Source: Aliishimia sp965369035 (GTDB lineage Bacteria; Pseudomonadota; Alphaproteobacteria; Rhodobacterales; Rhodobacteraceae). Taken from it: a DNA stretch of 31,044 nucleotides. Positions 8,566 to 16,836 of the stretch are shown here, piece after piece. The stretch is from NCBI GenBank assembly GCA_965369035.1, contig CBDUPF010000007.1:1-31044 (forward strand). Direction: 5' to 3'. Within the stretch, counting starts at the first letter, position 1, and every line of letters starts with the position of its first letter. Made by a program: the position numbers and the translations under genes. The notes below the pieces were generated by a model. That model worked only from the letters and a program-made list of their open reading frames with translations. It was not told the DNA's origin and did not search any database.

Positions 8566-8596
8566 GTGTGGGCACCTTTCGAAACACGATGCCTTT

Positions 8597-8623
8597 AGAA
8601 TAGCATGGAACGGGAAATGTCAC
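8597..8623 (-). promoter_or_regulatory. candidate promoter of the RND operon
   Basis: Read on the minus strand, GTGACA (8618-8623) and TATTCT (8597-8602) resemble -35 and -10 boxes with a 15-bp spacer, about 30 bp upstream of the adaptor ATG. The spacer is short and the -35 box imperfect, so this is only a candidate. Confidence 0.25.
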
Positions 8624-8710
8624 CCGGCATCATGCGTTTGTGAACCACGGGGCTGCACCGAGGGCTCGCTTTCGACACCGTGCCGGAAAACTGGTCAGGT
8701 GCGCTCAATC

Positions 8711-8739
8711 TTGCTACACCGGCCCAAGGCCTGCAGCAA
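8711..8739 (+). promoter_or_regulatory. hairpin upstream of tctC
   Basis: TTGCT (8711-8715) pairs with AGCAA (8735-8739), and inside it GGCC (8721-8724) pairs with GGCC (8728-8731). The structure lies about 36 bp before the tctC start in the 209-bp divergent gap 8566-8774. It may be a leader-RNA element or an operator. Confidence 0.25.
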
Positions 8740-8774
8740 CGGTGACGGACGGGTCGGACAGGGAGAGGACAGAC

Positions 8775-9722
8775 ATGAGATTTGGACAAAGAGCGGTGGC
8801 GATGGCCGCGGGCATCCTGATGGCGGCTGCGGGACTCGCCCAGGCGCAGGACTGGGAACCCAAGGGCGCGCTGCGGTTGCAGATCGGGTTTGCCGCCGGC
8901 GGGTCTACCGATTCGCTGGGCCGGGTGCTGGCCGACGTGATGAAAGAGCAGACCGGCTGGAACATCATCGCGGAGAACAAGACCGGCGGCGGCGGGGTCG
9001 CCTTGTTCACTGCCATCGCGAACATGCCGCCCAGCGGGAATGTCATCGGGCTCGGCGTCAACATGCCGCTGCTCGTGAACCTCGTGAACCGGCCCGAGCA
9101 GATGAAATTCGACCTCGACAGCTTCGATTACCTCGGCACGGTGTCGAAGGCGCAGCTTGCGCTGGTGGCCAGTGTGGATGCGCCGTTCGACGACCTCGAG
9201 GGCATGGTGGCCTTCGCCAAGGAGAACGGCGGCATCGCGGTCGCTTTCGACGCGCCGCCGCAGAAGCTGCTGCTCGATATCGTCAGCAAGCAGTCGGACG
9301 TGCAGATCAGCACGGTGTCCACGGCGGGCAGTTCGGAATCGATGAAGCTGATCCTCGGCGGGCAGGTTCAGGTCGGATTCGGCGCCGGTGTCCAGATGCA
9401 GTACCTGGAAGCCGGAACGATGAAGGTGATCGCCTCGGCGAACGAGACGCGGCTCGCCTTCGCGCCCGACGCGCCCACCTTCCTCGATGCGGGTTATGGC
9501 GCCTATGTCGAGCCGGTCTATTTCCTGGCCACGACCAAGGGCACCCCGCCAGAGGCGCTGGAGGCGCTTGCCGCGGCCATCGATGCGGCGATGCAGACAG
9601 AGGCGATGGCCGAGATCGTCCGCAATGCGGCGACGTCGGAGCCCGAGAACCTCGGGCCGGACGGCACGCGCGAAATGATGGCCAACGGACTGGAGAACGT
9701 GAAGGTCCTGTTCGGCAAGTAA
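8775..9722 (+). CDS. tctC: Tripartite tricarboxylate transporter substrate-binding protein (TctC family)
   Basis: This 315-residue periplasmic binding protein has a Sec signal peptide (MRFGQRAVAMAAGILM..., cut after LAQA). The start is set by the purine-rich GGGAGAGGA just upstream of ATG 8775. The longer frame to 8640 would bury the signal peptide. TctC/Bug features include the N-terminal IGFAAGGSTDSLGRVLADVM element and GGGGVALFTAI, the glycine-rich loops that hold a carboxylate ligand. The ligand is probably an organic acid, though Bug proteins bind many compounds (tricarboxylates, aromatic acids, nicotinate, amino acids). It heads the tctC-tctB-tctA operon. A palindrome separates it from tctB. 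Confidence 0.92.
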   Translation: MRFGQRAVAMAAGILMAAAGLAQAQDWEPKGALRLQIGFAAGGSTDSLGRVLADVMKEQTGWNIIAENKTGGGGVALFTAIANMPPSGNVIGLGVNMPLLVNLVNRPEQMKFDLDSFDYLGTVSKAQLALVASVDAPFDDLEGMVAFAKENGGIAVAFDAPPQKLLLDIVSKQSDVQISTVSTAGSSESMKLILGGQVQVGFGAGVQMQYLEAGTMKVIASANETRLAFAPDAPTFLDAGYGAYVEPVYFLATTKGTPPEALEALAAAIDAAMQTEAMAEIVRNAATSEPENLGPDGTREMMANGLENVKVLFGK

Positions 9723-9735
9723 GGCACAGGCACGC

Positions 9736-9751
9736 GCGGGACCGGTCCCGC
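9736..9751 (+). promoter_or_regulatory. perfect 16-bp palindrome between tctC and tctB
   Basis: GCGGGACCGGTCCCGC is a perfect palindrome in the 49-bp gap after the tctC stop. As RNA it folds to a 6-bp GC stem with a CCGG loop. Such hairpins after a binding-protein gene often protect the upstream message or reduce read-through, giving more binding protein than membrane subunits. That role is inferred here. Confidence 0.45.
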
Positions 9752-9771
9752 CGCAATCCGAGGGTCTCCAT

Positions 9772-10191
9772 ATGTCGGCAGACCGCGCATCGGGCGCATT
9801 CTTCTTCGCTTTCGGCCTGGTGATGTATTTCCTCGTGAACCCCGGGTTCATCGAGGTCGTCGATACCGGCAACATCCGGCCCGAAACCGTGCCCAACTGG
9901 CTTGCGATCATCATCGCGGGCTGCGGCGCCTTGCTGGTGCTGCGGCCCACGGATCACCCGGCGGGGGACCTGGGCGGGACCAAGCGGGCGGGGCTGTTCC
10001 TCGCCGTGCTCTGCGCCGGGATCTGGGCGATGTCGCACCTGGGGTTCATTCTCGTGGCGCCGCCGCTGGCGCTGGCGGTGATGCTGCTGATGGGGGAACG
10101 GCGGGCGGTCTGGATCGTTCTCGGCGTGGCGGTGATGCCCGCGATCATCTGGCTGCTGGTCGAGGTGCTTCTCGACCGGCCCTTGCCCTGA
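9772..10191 (+). CDS. tctB: Tripartite tricarboxylate transporter small membrane subunit (TctB family)
   Basis: This 139-residue integral membrane protein has four predicted hydrophobic segments: about 8-22, 44-57, 73-107 (probably two helices close together) and 116-134. This is typical of TctB in length and topology. TctB sequences are poorly conserved, so the call rests on size, topology and its position between tctC and tctA. It lies 15 bp before the tctA ATG. TctB is the small subunit of a secondary transporter that works with TctA and needs the binding protein TctC. Confidence 0.88.
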   Translation: MSADRASGAFFFAFGLVMYFLVNPGFIEVVDTGNIRPETVPNWLAIIIAGCGALLVLRPTDHPAGDLGGTKRAGLFLAVLCAGIWAMSHLGFILVAPPLALAVMLLMGERRAVWIVLGVAVMPAIIWLLVEVLLDRPLP

Positions 10192-10206
10192 ACGGACGCG
10201 GGATTG

Positions 10207-11715
10207 ATGGATATCTCGACGATACTGCTGGGGCTCGGGGATGCCTTCAGCCTCTGGAACCTCCTCTTTGTCGTCTTCGGCGTCGCGGTGGGGCAGTTCG
10301 TGGGGGCCGTGCCGGGGATCGGGCCGGTGATGGCGATGGCCATCGCGATTCCCTTCACCTTCGGGCTCGATCCGCTGCCCGCGATCGCCTTCCTCGTCGG
10401 CGTGAACAAGGGCGGCCTGGTGGGCGGTGCGCTGCCTGCCATCCTGATCAACACGCCGGGCACGCCCGACGCCGCCGCGACCGCGCTGGACGGCCATCCG
10501 CTGGCGCAACAGGGCAAGCCGCTGAAGGCCACCAAGATGGCACTTTTCTCCTCTGTCACCGGCGACACGTTCAGCGATATCGTGCTCATCACCGTTTCTG
10601 CCCCGCTCGCGATCCTGGCGCTGCGGATGGGTCCGGTCGAGGTGCTGGCGCTGATGATCTTCGCCTTCTCCGTTCTGTCGGGGCTGATCGGGCAATCGCT
10701 GATCAAGGGCATCCTCTCCGCCGCGCTGGGTCTGCTTCTGTCCTGCATCGGCAGCGATCCGGAGAACTACACCCCGCGGCTGATCTTCGGCTGGTTCGAG
10801 CTTTACGACGGGCTGCCCCTGGTGTCCGTGGCCATCGGCATGCTTGCGGTGTCGGAGATCCTGCGCCGGATTTCCGTCGCACATGAAAACTTGCGCCCGG
10901 CGATCGACATCGACGGCACCGGCGATCCCGCGGACAAGCGCATCAGCTGGGCGGAATACTGGTCGTGCCGCTACACCATGTTGCGCGGGGCCGTGATCGG
11001 CACGCTGCTGGGCGCGCTGCCGGGGATCGGGTCGACCGCCGCCGCCTTCATGTCCTATGCCATGGCCAAGGCCTCCTCCCGCGCACCGCAGAGCTTCGGC
11101 AAGGGCAACATCCACGGCATCGCCGCCTCGGAATCGGCCAATTCCGCGGTCATGGGCGCAAACCTGATCCCGCTGCTGACGCTGGGTATTCCCGGCAGTG
11201 TCGGCGCCGCACTCATCATCAGCGCCTTCATGATCCACGGCATTCAGCCGGGACCGCTGCTGTTCGAGAACCAGGGACGGCTGATCTATGGGCTCTTCGG
11301 TGCGATGATCATGGCCAATTTCGTCAACCTCTGGATCGGTCAGCTTGGCCTGCGGTTCTGGGTCCGGGTCATCGCGGCGCCGGAATCCGTGATCTTCTCC
11401 TCGGCCATCCTGCTTTGCATCGTGGGCGTCGCGATGTCCTCGGGCGGGTTGTTCGGTGTGGCTGTCATGCTGGTGTTCGCGGCCCTGGGGTATCTGATGG
11501 TGAGTTTCGGCTACTCCGTCGTGATCCTGATCATCGCGTTCTTTCTCGGGCCGCGGTTCGAAAGTTCGCTGGCTCAGACGCTCGCACTCACCGGCGGGGA
11601 CCTGACCCAGATCTATCGCTCTCCCGTCGCGGTGATGCTGCTGGCGCTGTCTGTCGCCTCGGTCGCCTGGTTCCTGCATCGCAATCGCCTGGTCGAAGAA
11701 ATAACGCGCGATTGA
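10207..11715 (+). CDS. tctA: Tripartite tricarboxylate transporter large permease (TctA family)
   Basis: This is a 502-residue protein with about a dozen hydrophobic segments. TctA signatures are GAVPGIGPVMAMAIAIPF near residue 37, NTPGTPDAAATALDGHPLAQ near 87, a repeated GALPGIGSTAAAFMSYAMAK in the second half, and NLIPLLTLGIPGSVGAALI. The PGIG and NTPG elements are the substrate and ion-coupling loops of the family. The ATG at 10207 is preferred over an adjacent in-frame TTG at 10204. It is the last gene of the tctCBA operon. Downstream, 11716-11915 is non-coding. Confidence 0.94.
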   Translation: MDISTILLGLGDAFSLWNLLFVVFGVAVGQFVGAVPGIGPVMAMAIAIPFTFGLDPLPAIAFLVGVNKGGLVGGALPAILINTPGTPDAAATALDGHPLAQQGKPLKATKMALFSSVTGDTFSDIVLITVSAPLAILALRMGPVEVLALMIFAFSVLSGLIGQSLIKGILSAALGLLLSCIGSDPENYTPRLIFGWFELYDGLPLVSVAIGMLAVSEILRRISVAHENLRPAIDIDGTGDPADKRISWAEYWSCRYTMLRGAVIGTLLGALPGIGSTAAAFMSYAMAKASSRAPQSFGKGNIHGIAASESANSAVMGANLIPLLTLGIPGSVGAALIISAFMIHGIQPGPLLFENQGRLIYGLFGAMIMANFVNLWIGQLGLRFWVRVIAAPESVIFSSAILLCIVGVAMSSGGLFGVAVMLVFAALGYLMVSFGYSVVILIIAFFLGPRFESSLAQTLALTGGDLTQIYRSPVAVMLLALSVASVAWFLHRNRLVEEITRD

Positions 11716-11762
11716 ACGATCGGTGACGGGCGCACCGCACGCTCAGGTAGAACGCTCGGCGC

Positions 11763-11809
11763 GGACCGTGACCGAAAGACGGTGCAAACGACGAAGGCGG
11801 TCACGGACC
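11763..11809. promoter_or_regulatory. 12-bp inverted repeat with 23-nt spacer upstream of the TolC-like gene
   Basis: GGACCGTGACCG (11763-11774) is mirrored by CGGTCACGGACC (11798-11809), with 11 of 12 positions complementary. It lies in the 200-bp gap between tctA and the secretion operon and just upstream of a candidate promoter. There is no T-run after it on the plus strand, so an operator-like or structured-RNA role is as likely as termination of the tct operon. Confidence 0.35.
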
Positions 11810-11828
11810 ATGCGAAACCAGTAAAAAC

Positions 11829-11854
11829 TTGCAACAGTAAGTATCTGTTATACT
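11829..11854 (+). promoter_or_regulatory. candidate promoter of the type I secretion operon
   Basis: A locally AT-rich stretch holds a near-consensus -10 box TATACT (11849-11854). TTGCAA (11829-11834) could be the -35 box, but the spacer is only 14 bp. It sits about 60 bp before the TTG start of the TolC-like gene. The same stretch includes a small CAGTA...TACTG dyad (11835-11855). A further TCCGGT/ACCGGA hairpin lies at 11882-11897 in the probable leader. Confidence 0.4.
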
Positions 11855-11915
11855 GTGAAAACCATGCGTCCCGGACGGTTTTCCGGTCCGCACCGGACGA
11901 ATTGGGGAATTACAT

Positions 11916-13307
11916 TTGAGTTTCGGGTGCATCAGAACCTGCGTCGTTGCCGTGTCTTTGTTGGCTCCGGCAGCGGGGTATGCGGAGAGCCTTCGCGAGA
12001 CGGTACGCGCTGCGGTCACCACCAACCCCTCTGTCCACGCGGCGTCCGACGAGGCACGCGCCAGCGCCTATGACCTGCTGAAGCTGCAATCCGAGTTCCA
12101 GCCCGAGGTGACGCTTTATGGCGAGGCGGGCGCACAACGTGTCGATGACCCCGCATCGCTTTCGCCCGCGGACAACAACGAGACGAAATTCGCGCGGGAA
12201 ATCGGGCTGAACGCGGAACTGGTGCTGTTCGACGGGGCGCGGCGGGCGAACCTCGTCTATGCCAATGCCGCACGGGTCGATGGCAGCATCTTCCGGTTGC
12301 TGGACGCGTCGGAGACGATGGCGCTGAACGCGACCGAGGTCTACATCGACGTCTACCGTCACCTGCTCCTGCTCGATGCGGCCCGGCGCAACCTCGCGCG
12401 GCACCGGGAGATCGGGCGAAAGGTCGTGGAACTTGTCGAGGGCGGCAAACTCCCGCTCAGCGACCGCCTGCAGGTCGACGACCGGATCCGCGCGTCGCAA
12501 CTGGTCATCATCGACATCGAACGCCGCTTGCGCGATGCCGATGCGCGCTTCAAGCGTATCGTCGGACGCAAGCGCCAGGGCGGGCTGTCCGTACCGGTGC
12601 CCAGGATCCACGTCGGCAGCCTGGCACAGCTTCTGGATGCGGCGGTGGCAAACAGCTACCGGGTGCGGATCGCGGGGATCGAGATCGACCGGGCCGAATA
12701 CGAGCGCGAAGCGGGGGAGGCGGAACGCAAGCCGCGCATCACTCTGAACGCGGGCGTGCGCCACGGGGAGGACGTGGACGGCGTCAGCGGATCGGAAACC
12801 GACACCTTTGTCGGGCTGCGGATGAACTGGGTCCTGCACAAGGGCGGTCGGTCGGCGCGCAACCGCTCCATGATCGAACGGCGCAACAAGGCCATATCGG
12901 AACGCCACGTGACCATCCGGGATGTCCGCGAGCTGGCGGAGCGGACCTGGAACGCGCATCAGGCCAACCTGGACCGGGCGCGGCTGCTGGATGTGCAACT
13001 GGCCGTGAACCGCCGCCTGGTGGAACAGTTCGTGACGGAGTTCGAGGCCGGCACCCGGACGCTGCTGGACGTGCTGGAGGTGGAACGCGCGACGTTCGAG
13101 GTGGAGTTCGAAAAGATCAGCGCCGATGCGAGCCTCGCCTTCAGCCGCTACCGGCTTCTTGCCGCGCAAAGCCGGCTGGCCCGCCATTTCGGGGTGGAGA
13201 ATGCCAACGCCGCGCTGATCCCGGATTTCGAGGATCGCGCACGCGCCAAAACGACGTCGATTTTCCGGACGTCCATTCCCGAACTCGACCGGGCGGATGA
13301 CCGCTGA
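11916..13307 (+). CDS. TolC family outer membrane channel of a type I secretion system
   Basis: This 463-residue protein begins at a TTG (11916). GGGGAA about 8 nt upstream acts as ribosome binding site and the first residues form a signal peptide (MSFGCIRTCVVAVSLLAPAAGYA). No suitable ATG occurs nearby. The mature part shows two TolC-like helical repeats: ESLRETVRAAVTTNPSVHAA at the start, AELVLFDGARRANLVYANAA in the first half, and LRMNWVLHKGGRSARNR with a RTLLDVLEVERATFEVE helix in the second. Outer membrane TolC channels dock onto HlyD/ABC assemblies to export unfolded proteins. The gene overlaps the ABC exporter gene by 11 bp, so it is dedicated to that system. It could in principle also serve the RND pump at 4302-8565. 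Confidence 0.9.
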   Translation: MSFGCIRTCVVAVSLLAPAAGYAESLRETVRAAVTTNPSVHAASDEARASAYDLLKLQSEFQPEVTLYGEAGAQRVDDPASLSPADNNETKFAREIGLNAELVLFDGARRANLVYANAARVDGSIFRLLDASETMALNATEVYIDVYRHLLLLDAARRNLARHREIGRKVVELVEGGKLPLSDRLQVDDRIRASQLVIIDIERRLRDADARFKRIVGRKRQGGLSVPVPRIHVGSLAQLLDAAVANSYRVRIAGIEIDRAEYEREAGEAERKPRITLNAGVRHGEDVDGVSGSETDTFVGLRMNWVLHKGGRSARNRSMIERRNKAISERHVTIRDVRELAERTWNAHQANLDRARLLDVQLAVNRRLVEQFVTEFEAGTRTLLDVLEVERATFEVEFEKISADASLAFSRYRLLAAQSRLARHFGVENANAALIPDFEDRARAKTTSIFRTSIPELDRADDR

Positions 13308-15483
13308 GCCCGGGCGGGCGGCGGTGCCGAGCGGGCCCGAGGCACAGGTTCGCGAGGCGCCACCCGACAATGCGCTGATCGCATGGCTGGCCGAACGCCA
13401 CGGCCGCCGGTTTTCACACGCCGCGTTGCAGGTGGCCATGCCGGCGACGAAGACGCTGCGCAGCCCGGAGGATGTGGCCCGCGCGCTGGAGGTGTTCGAT
13501 CTCGACTCGCGCCTCGTGCAGACCGCACCCCACAGGGTCGATCCCGGCGCGCTGCCTTGCGTGATCTTTCGCAAGGACGGTTCGCCAGCGGTCTTGACCG
13601 GGCTTTCCCGTCGCGGTCGCCGCATGACGGTCGTCGATCCGGTGCGCGGTGATCTCGAGACGGAGATGACGCGCAGGCAGGTGGCCGCCGAGTTTGCGCC
13701 CAAGGTGCTGTTGGTCTCCAAGACCCACGCGGCCGCCCGAGGTCCGGCGAACCCGCAGGCACAAGAGGAGCCGGACGATACGCGCAGCTGGTTCTGGCGT
13801 CCGATCCGCGAAAGCTGGGGGGCCTGGGTGCAGGTCCTGATCGCCGCGCTCTGTCTCAACCTGTTGAACCTCGCCCTGCCGATCTTTGTCATGAACGTCT
13901 ATGACCGGGTGATCCCGAACGCCGCCTTCGTCACGCTCTGGACGCTGGCGATCGGGGTGGGCATCGCGCTGCTGCTGGAATTCGCGCTACGCGGCCTGCG
14001 GATTTCGGTGCTGGAGCGGATCGGACGGCGCGTCGACCTGCGCATCTCCTCGGCGCTGTTCGAACAGAGCCTGAACGCGCGGATGATGTCGCGTCCGGGC
14101 GGGGCGGCTGGCATGGCCAACACGATCCGCGAGTTCGAGACGATGAAGGATTTCTTCGGCTCGGCCAGCTTTGTCGCGGTGATCGACCTGCTCTTCATCG
14201 GTGTCTTCGTCGCGGTGTTGTTCTTTGTCGTGGGGCCGCTTGCCTGGGTGCCGTTGCTGGCGATCCCGGTGGTGCTGCTCCTCGCCGTCGTGGCGCAGAT
14301 ACCTCTGCGGCGGAGTGCGGCGCAGGCGCAGGAACTCTCCGCGAAACGTCATGTGGTATTGGTGGAATCGTTGCTCGGGATCGAGGCGATCAAGAGCCTC
14401 AACGGCGAGCCGGTGATGCAGCGGGATTGGGAGAACGCGGTCGCCGCCTCCGCACGGATCGGCGGGCGCACGCGCTTCTGGTCGGGGTTGGCGACCAACG
14501 GTACCCAGCTGGTGCAACAGGCGGTGAGCGTCGCGATCATCGTCTGGGGCGTGTACCTCGTGTCCCAGAACGCGATTTCCGTGGGCGCGCTGATCGCGGC
14601 CAACATCCTTGCGGGCCGCGTCCTTGCCCCGCTGGCCGCGATTTCCCAGACCATCTTCCGCGCCCATTACGCGATGCGGTCGATGCGGGCGCTGACCGAG
14701 CTTATGTCGCTGCCGCGCGAACGTCCGCGCGGGGTGACCAGCGACCTGGCGGTGCGGCATGGGGCCGTCCGGTTCAAGGACGTCAGCTTCCGCTATCCCG
14801 GCGCGCCGCAACCTGCGCTGAACGGGGTCAGCTTCGACATCGCGGCCGGCGAGGTCGTGGCGTTGCTCGGCCGCGTGGGGTCGGGCAAGACCACCACCGG
14901 CAAACTGATGAACGGGCTCCTGCAACCGGACAGCGGCAACATCCTGATCGACGACCACGGGTTGGCCCAATACGACCCGGCGGAGCTGCGCAGCGGCATC
15001 GGCTACCTGACGCAGGAAAGCGAGCTTTTCACTGGGACGCTGCGCGAGAACATGGTGCTGGGCGCGCCCCATGCGAGTGACGAGGATATCCGCGAGGCGC
15101 TGTACTACGCCGGAATGGACGGATTTGCCGCGGCCAACCCAAAGGGGCTGCAACTTTTCCTGGGCGACAAGGGCAGCCATCTCTCCGGAGGGCAGCGGCA
15201 GGGGATCGCGCTGGCCCGGTTGATCCTGCGCAAACCCAAGGTGCTGTTTCTGGACGAGCCGACGAATGCCATGGACCAGCAGATGGAGGCGGACGTGATC
15301 GCGCGGCTGCAGGATCTGGGGCAGGGGCGAACGACGCTGATCTTCTGCACGCACCGGATGTCGCTCGCCAATATCGCCGCGCGGTTCATCGTGCTGGATC
15401 AGGGCCGCAAGGTGCTTGACGGTCCGCGCGACGAGGTTCTGGCCCGGTTGCGCGCCGCGCGTGCAGAACAGTTGCGGGGCTGA
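13297..15483 (+). CDS. Type I secretion ABC exporter with C39-like domain (HlyB/LapB type)
   Basis: This is a 728-residue inner-membrane exporter. Residues about 22-145 resemble a C39 peptidase-like domain but lack the catalytic Cys motif. The only Cys there is C88, in the wrong place, so it is a substrate-binding CLD rather than a leader protease. Six membrane segments occupy roughly 175-455. The nucleotide-binding domain has Walker A GRVGSGKTT (525-533), signature LSGGQ (629-633), Walker B VLFLDE (649-654) and H-loop His686, so it should be active. Non-cleaving CLD exporters typically move RTX proteins or LapA-type adhesins, which fits the RTX protein encoded at 19278-23081. The ATG overlaps the end of the TolC-like gene and the stop lies 4 bp before the adaptor ATG. 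Confidence 0.93.
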   Translation: MTAEPGRAAVPSGPEAQVREAPPDNALIAWLAERHGRRFSHAALQVAMPATKTLRSPEDVARALEVFDLDSRLVQTAPHRVDPGALPCVIFRKDGSPAVLTGLSRRGRRMTVVDPVRGDLETEMTRRQVAAEFAPKVLLVSKTHAAARGPANPQAQEEPDDTRSWFWRPIRESWGAWVQVLIAALCLNLLNLALPIFVMNVYDRVIPNAAFVTLWTLAIGVGIALLLEFALRGLRISVLERIGRRVDLRISSALFEQSLNARMMSRPGGAAGMANTIREFETMKDFFGSASFVAVIDLLFIGVFVAVLFFVVGPLAWVPLLAIPVVLLLAVVAQIPLRRSAAQAQELSAKRHVVLVESLLGIEAIKSLNGEPVMQRDWENAVAASARIGGRTRFWSGLATNGTQLVQQAVSVAIIVWGVYLVSQNAISVGALIAANILAGRVLAPLAAISQTIFRAHYAMRSMRALTELMSLPRERPRGVTSDLAVRHGAVRFKDVSFRYPGAPQPALNGVSFDIAAGEVVALLGRVGSGKTTTGKLMNGLLQPDSGNILIDDHGLAQYDPAELRSGIGYLTQESELFTGTLRENMVLGAPHASDEDIREALYYAGMDGFAAANPKGLQLFLGDKGSHLSGGQRQGIALARLILRKPKVLFLDEPTNAMDQQMEADVIARLQDLGQGRTTLIFCTHRMSLANIAARFIVLDQGRKVLDGPRDEVLARLRAARAEQLRG

Positions 15484-15487
15484 CGCA

Positions 15488-16810
15488 ATGTTCGGTCTGA
15501 ACGTCGATGAGGAATTCCTGAACGATCCCACGCAGGCCCGACTGCGCGGTGGGGAGGGACGGTCCTGGACTCTGCTCCTGCTACTGCTGGCGGGCATCGC
15601 GGCGTTCTTCGTCTGGGCCTGGCATTTCGAGATCGAGGAGGTCACACGGGGCACCGGTCGCGTCGTGCCCTCGGCCCAGGTGCAGGTGGTCCAGAGCCTC
15701 GAGCCGGGCATCGTGCGCCGCATCGACGTGGCCGAAGGCGACGTGGTCGAACAGGGGCAGGTGCTGATGCTGGTCGACGACACCGCGGCCACCTCGAACC
15801 GCGGGGAGCTGCTGGAGCGGGAAGCCGCCCTTCTGGCCGAGGAGGTGCGGTTGCAGGCCGAAGTGGCGCTCGATCGTTCGCCGGAGTTTCCGCAGGCGCT
15901 GCAGGAGCGCGCGCCGGAGGCGATACTGGCGGAGATGGACGTGCTGGCCTCCCGGTTCGACCAGCTCGACAACGAACTGGCCGTTCTGCGCGACAAGCTG
16001 GCCCAGAAGCAGGCGGCCCTGGGCGAATTGCGGGCCCAGCGGCGCAAGCAGGAGGAGGTCCGCGCGCCGCTCGCCGAAGAGGTCGCGCTGACCGAAGGGC
16101 TGGTGCAATCCGGCGCCGTGCCGCAGATCGACCTGCTGCGCCTGCGCGCCCGGCTGGCGGAGATCGACGGCGACCTCGCGGTCAGCCGCGCACAGGAGCC
16201 AAACCTCGAAGCCGCCATGGCCGAGGCGGAGAACCAGATCGAACTGGCCAGGACCGGGTACATCCTGACCGCCCGCCAACGGCTCGCGCGGCTGCGGGTG
16301 GAACTGGCTGTGGTGCAGGAATCGCTGCGTGCGGCCGAGGATCGCGTGACCCGCACGACGCTGGTGGCACCCGTTGGCGGCACGGTGAACGCGGTGCATG
16401 TGCGGTCGGTCGGCGCGGTGATCGAACCCGGCGCCCCGCTGGTGGAGGTCGTGCCGCTGGGCGACGGGCTGGAGATCGAGGTGGAGATCCTGCCGCGCGA
16501 TGTGGCCTTCATCCAACCGGGCGACACGGTTTCGGTCAAGATCAGCGCCTATGACTACCTCGTCTACGGCGCGCTCCGGGGTGTGGTCGTGCGCATCGGT
16601 GCCGACACGATCCGCAAGCCCGACGGGCAGGAATTCTTCAAGCTGGTGGTCCGCACCGAGCGCGATGATCTGGGCCAGGACGGCCAAAGCCTGCCGATCC
16701 GTCCGGGAATGACCGCCTCCGTCGATATCCAGACCGGGCGCCGGTCGGTGCTGAGCTACCTTCTCCAACCGCTGCTGCGTATGCAGTCCGAGGCGTTGAG
16801 GGAGAACTGA
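15488..16810 (+). CDS. Type I secretion periplasmic adaptor (HlyD family)
   Basis: This 440-residue protein starts at ATG 15488, 4 bp after the exporter stop. The frame is open further upstream but only inside the exporter gene. It has a short cytoplasmic tail (about 26 residues), one membrane anchor (about 27-46) and a lipoyl half-motif (GTGRVVPSAQVQVVQS). A long coiled-coil region (roughly 95-285, rich in Leu/Glu/Ala/Arg) follows, then the second lipoyl half (VAPVGGTVNAVHVRSVGAV) and a beta-barrel with the HlyD-family element LPRDVAFIQPGDTVSVKISAYDY. HlyD adaptors link the ABC exporter to the TolC-like channel and take part in substrate recognition. It is the last gene of the secretion operon and converges on the cyclase gene, with 15 bp between them. 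Confidence 0.94.
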   Translation: MFGLNVDEEFLNDPTQARLRGGEGRSWTLLLLLLAGIAAFFVWAWHFEIEEVTRGTGRVVPSAQVQVVQSLEPGIVRRIDVAEGDVVEQGQVLMLVDDTAATSNRGELLEREAALLAEEVRLQAEVALDRSPEFPQALQERAPEAILAEMDVLASRFDQLDNELAVLRDKLAQKQAALGELRAQRRKQEEVRAPLAEEVALTEGLVQSGAVPQIDLLRLRARLAEIDGDLAVSRAQEPNLEAAMAEAENQIELARTGYILTARQRLARLRVELAVVQESLRAAEDRVTRTTLVAPVGGTVNAVHVRSVGAVIEPGAPLVEVVPLGDGLEIEVEILPRDVAFIQPGDTVSVKISAYDYLVYGALRGVVVRIGADTIRKPDGQEFFKLVVRTERDDLGQDGQSLPIRPGMTASVDIQTGRRSVLSYLLQPLLRMQSEALREN

Positions 16811-16820
16811 GCGGGAGAAG

Positions 16821-16836
16821 CGAGCCTATTTGCTCG
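16821..16836. terminator. short hairpin between the convergent HlyD and cyclase genes
   Basis: CGAGC (16821-16825) and GCTCG (16832-16836) flank a 6-nt loop that contains the cyclase stop codon. The stem is short and there is no long T-run, so terminator function is tentative. Confidence 0.25.

Noticed and set aside
9307..11679. 790-codon open frame antisense to tctB and tctA
   Set aside because: Translation is His/Gln/Arg/Asp-rich without family features. The TctA motifs on the other strand are decisive.
11910..13892. 660-codon open frame antisense to the TolC-like gene
   Set aside because: No motif. The sense strand encodes a signal peptide and TolC repeats.
13987..16539. 850-codon open frame antisense to the exporter and adaptor genes
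   Set aside because: Low-complexity Arg/Ser-rich translation with no recognisable motif. The opposite strand carries two conserved genes with intact motifs.
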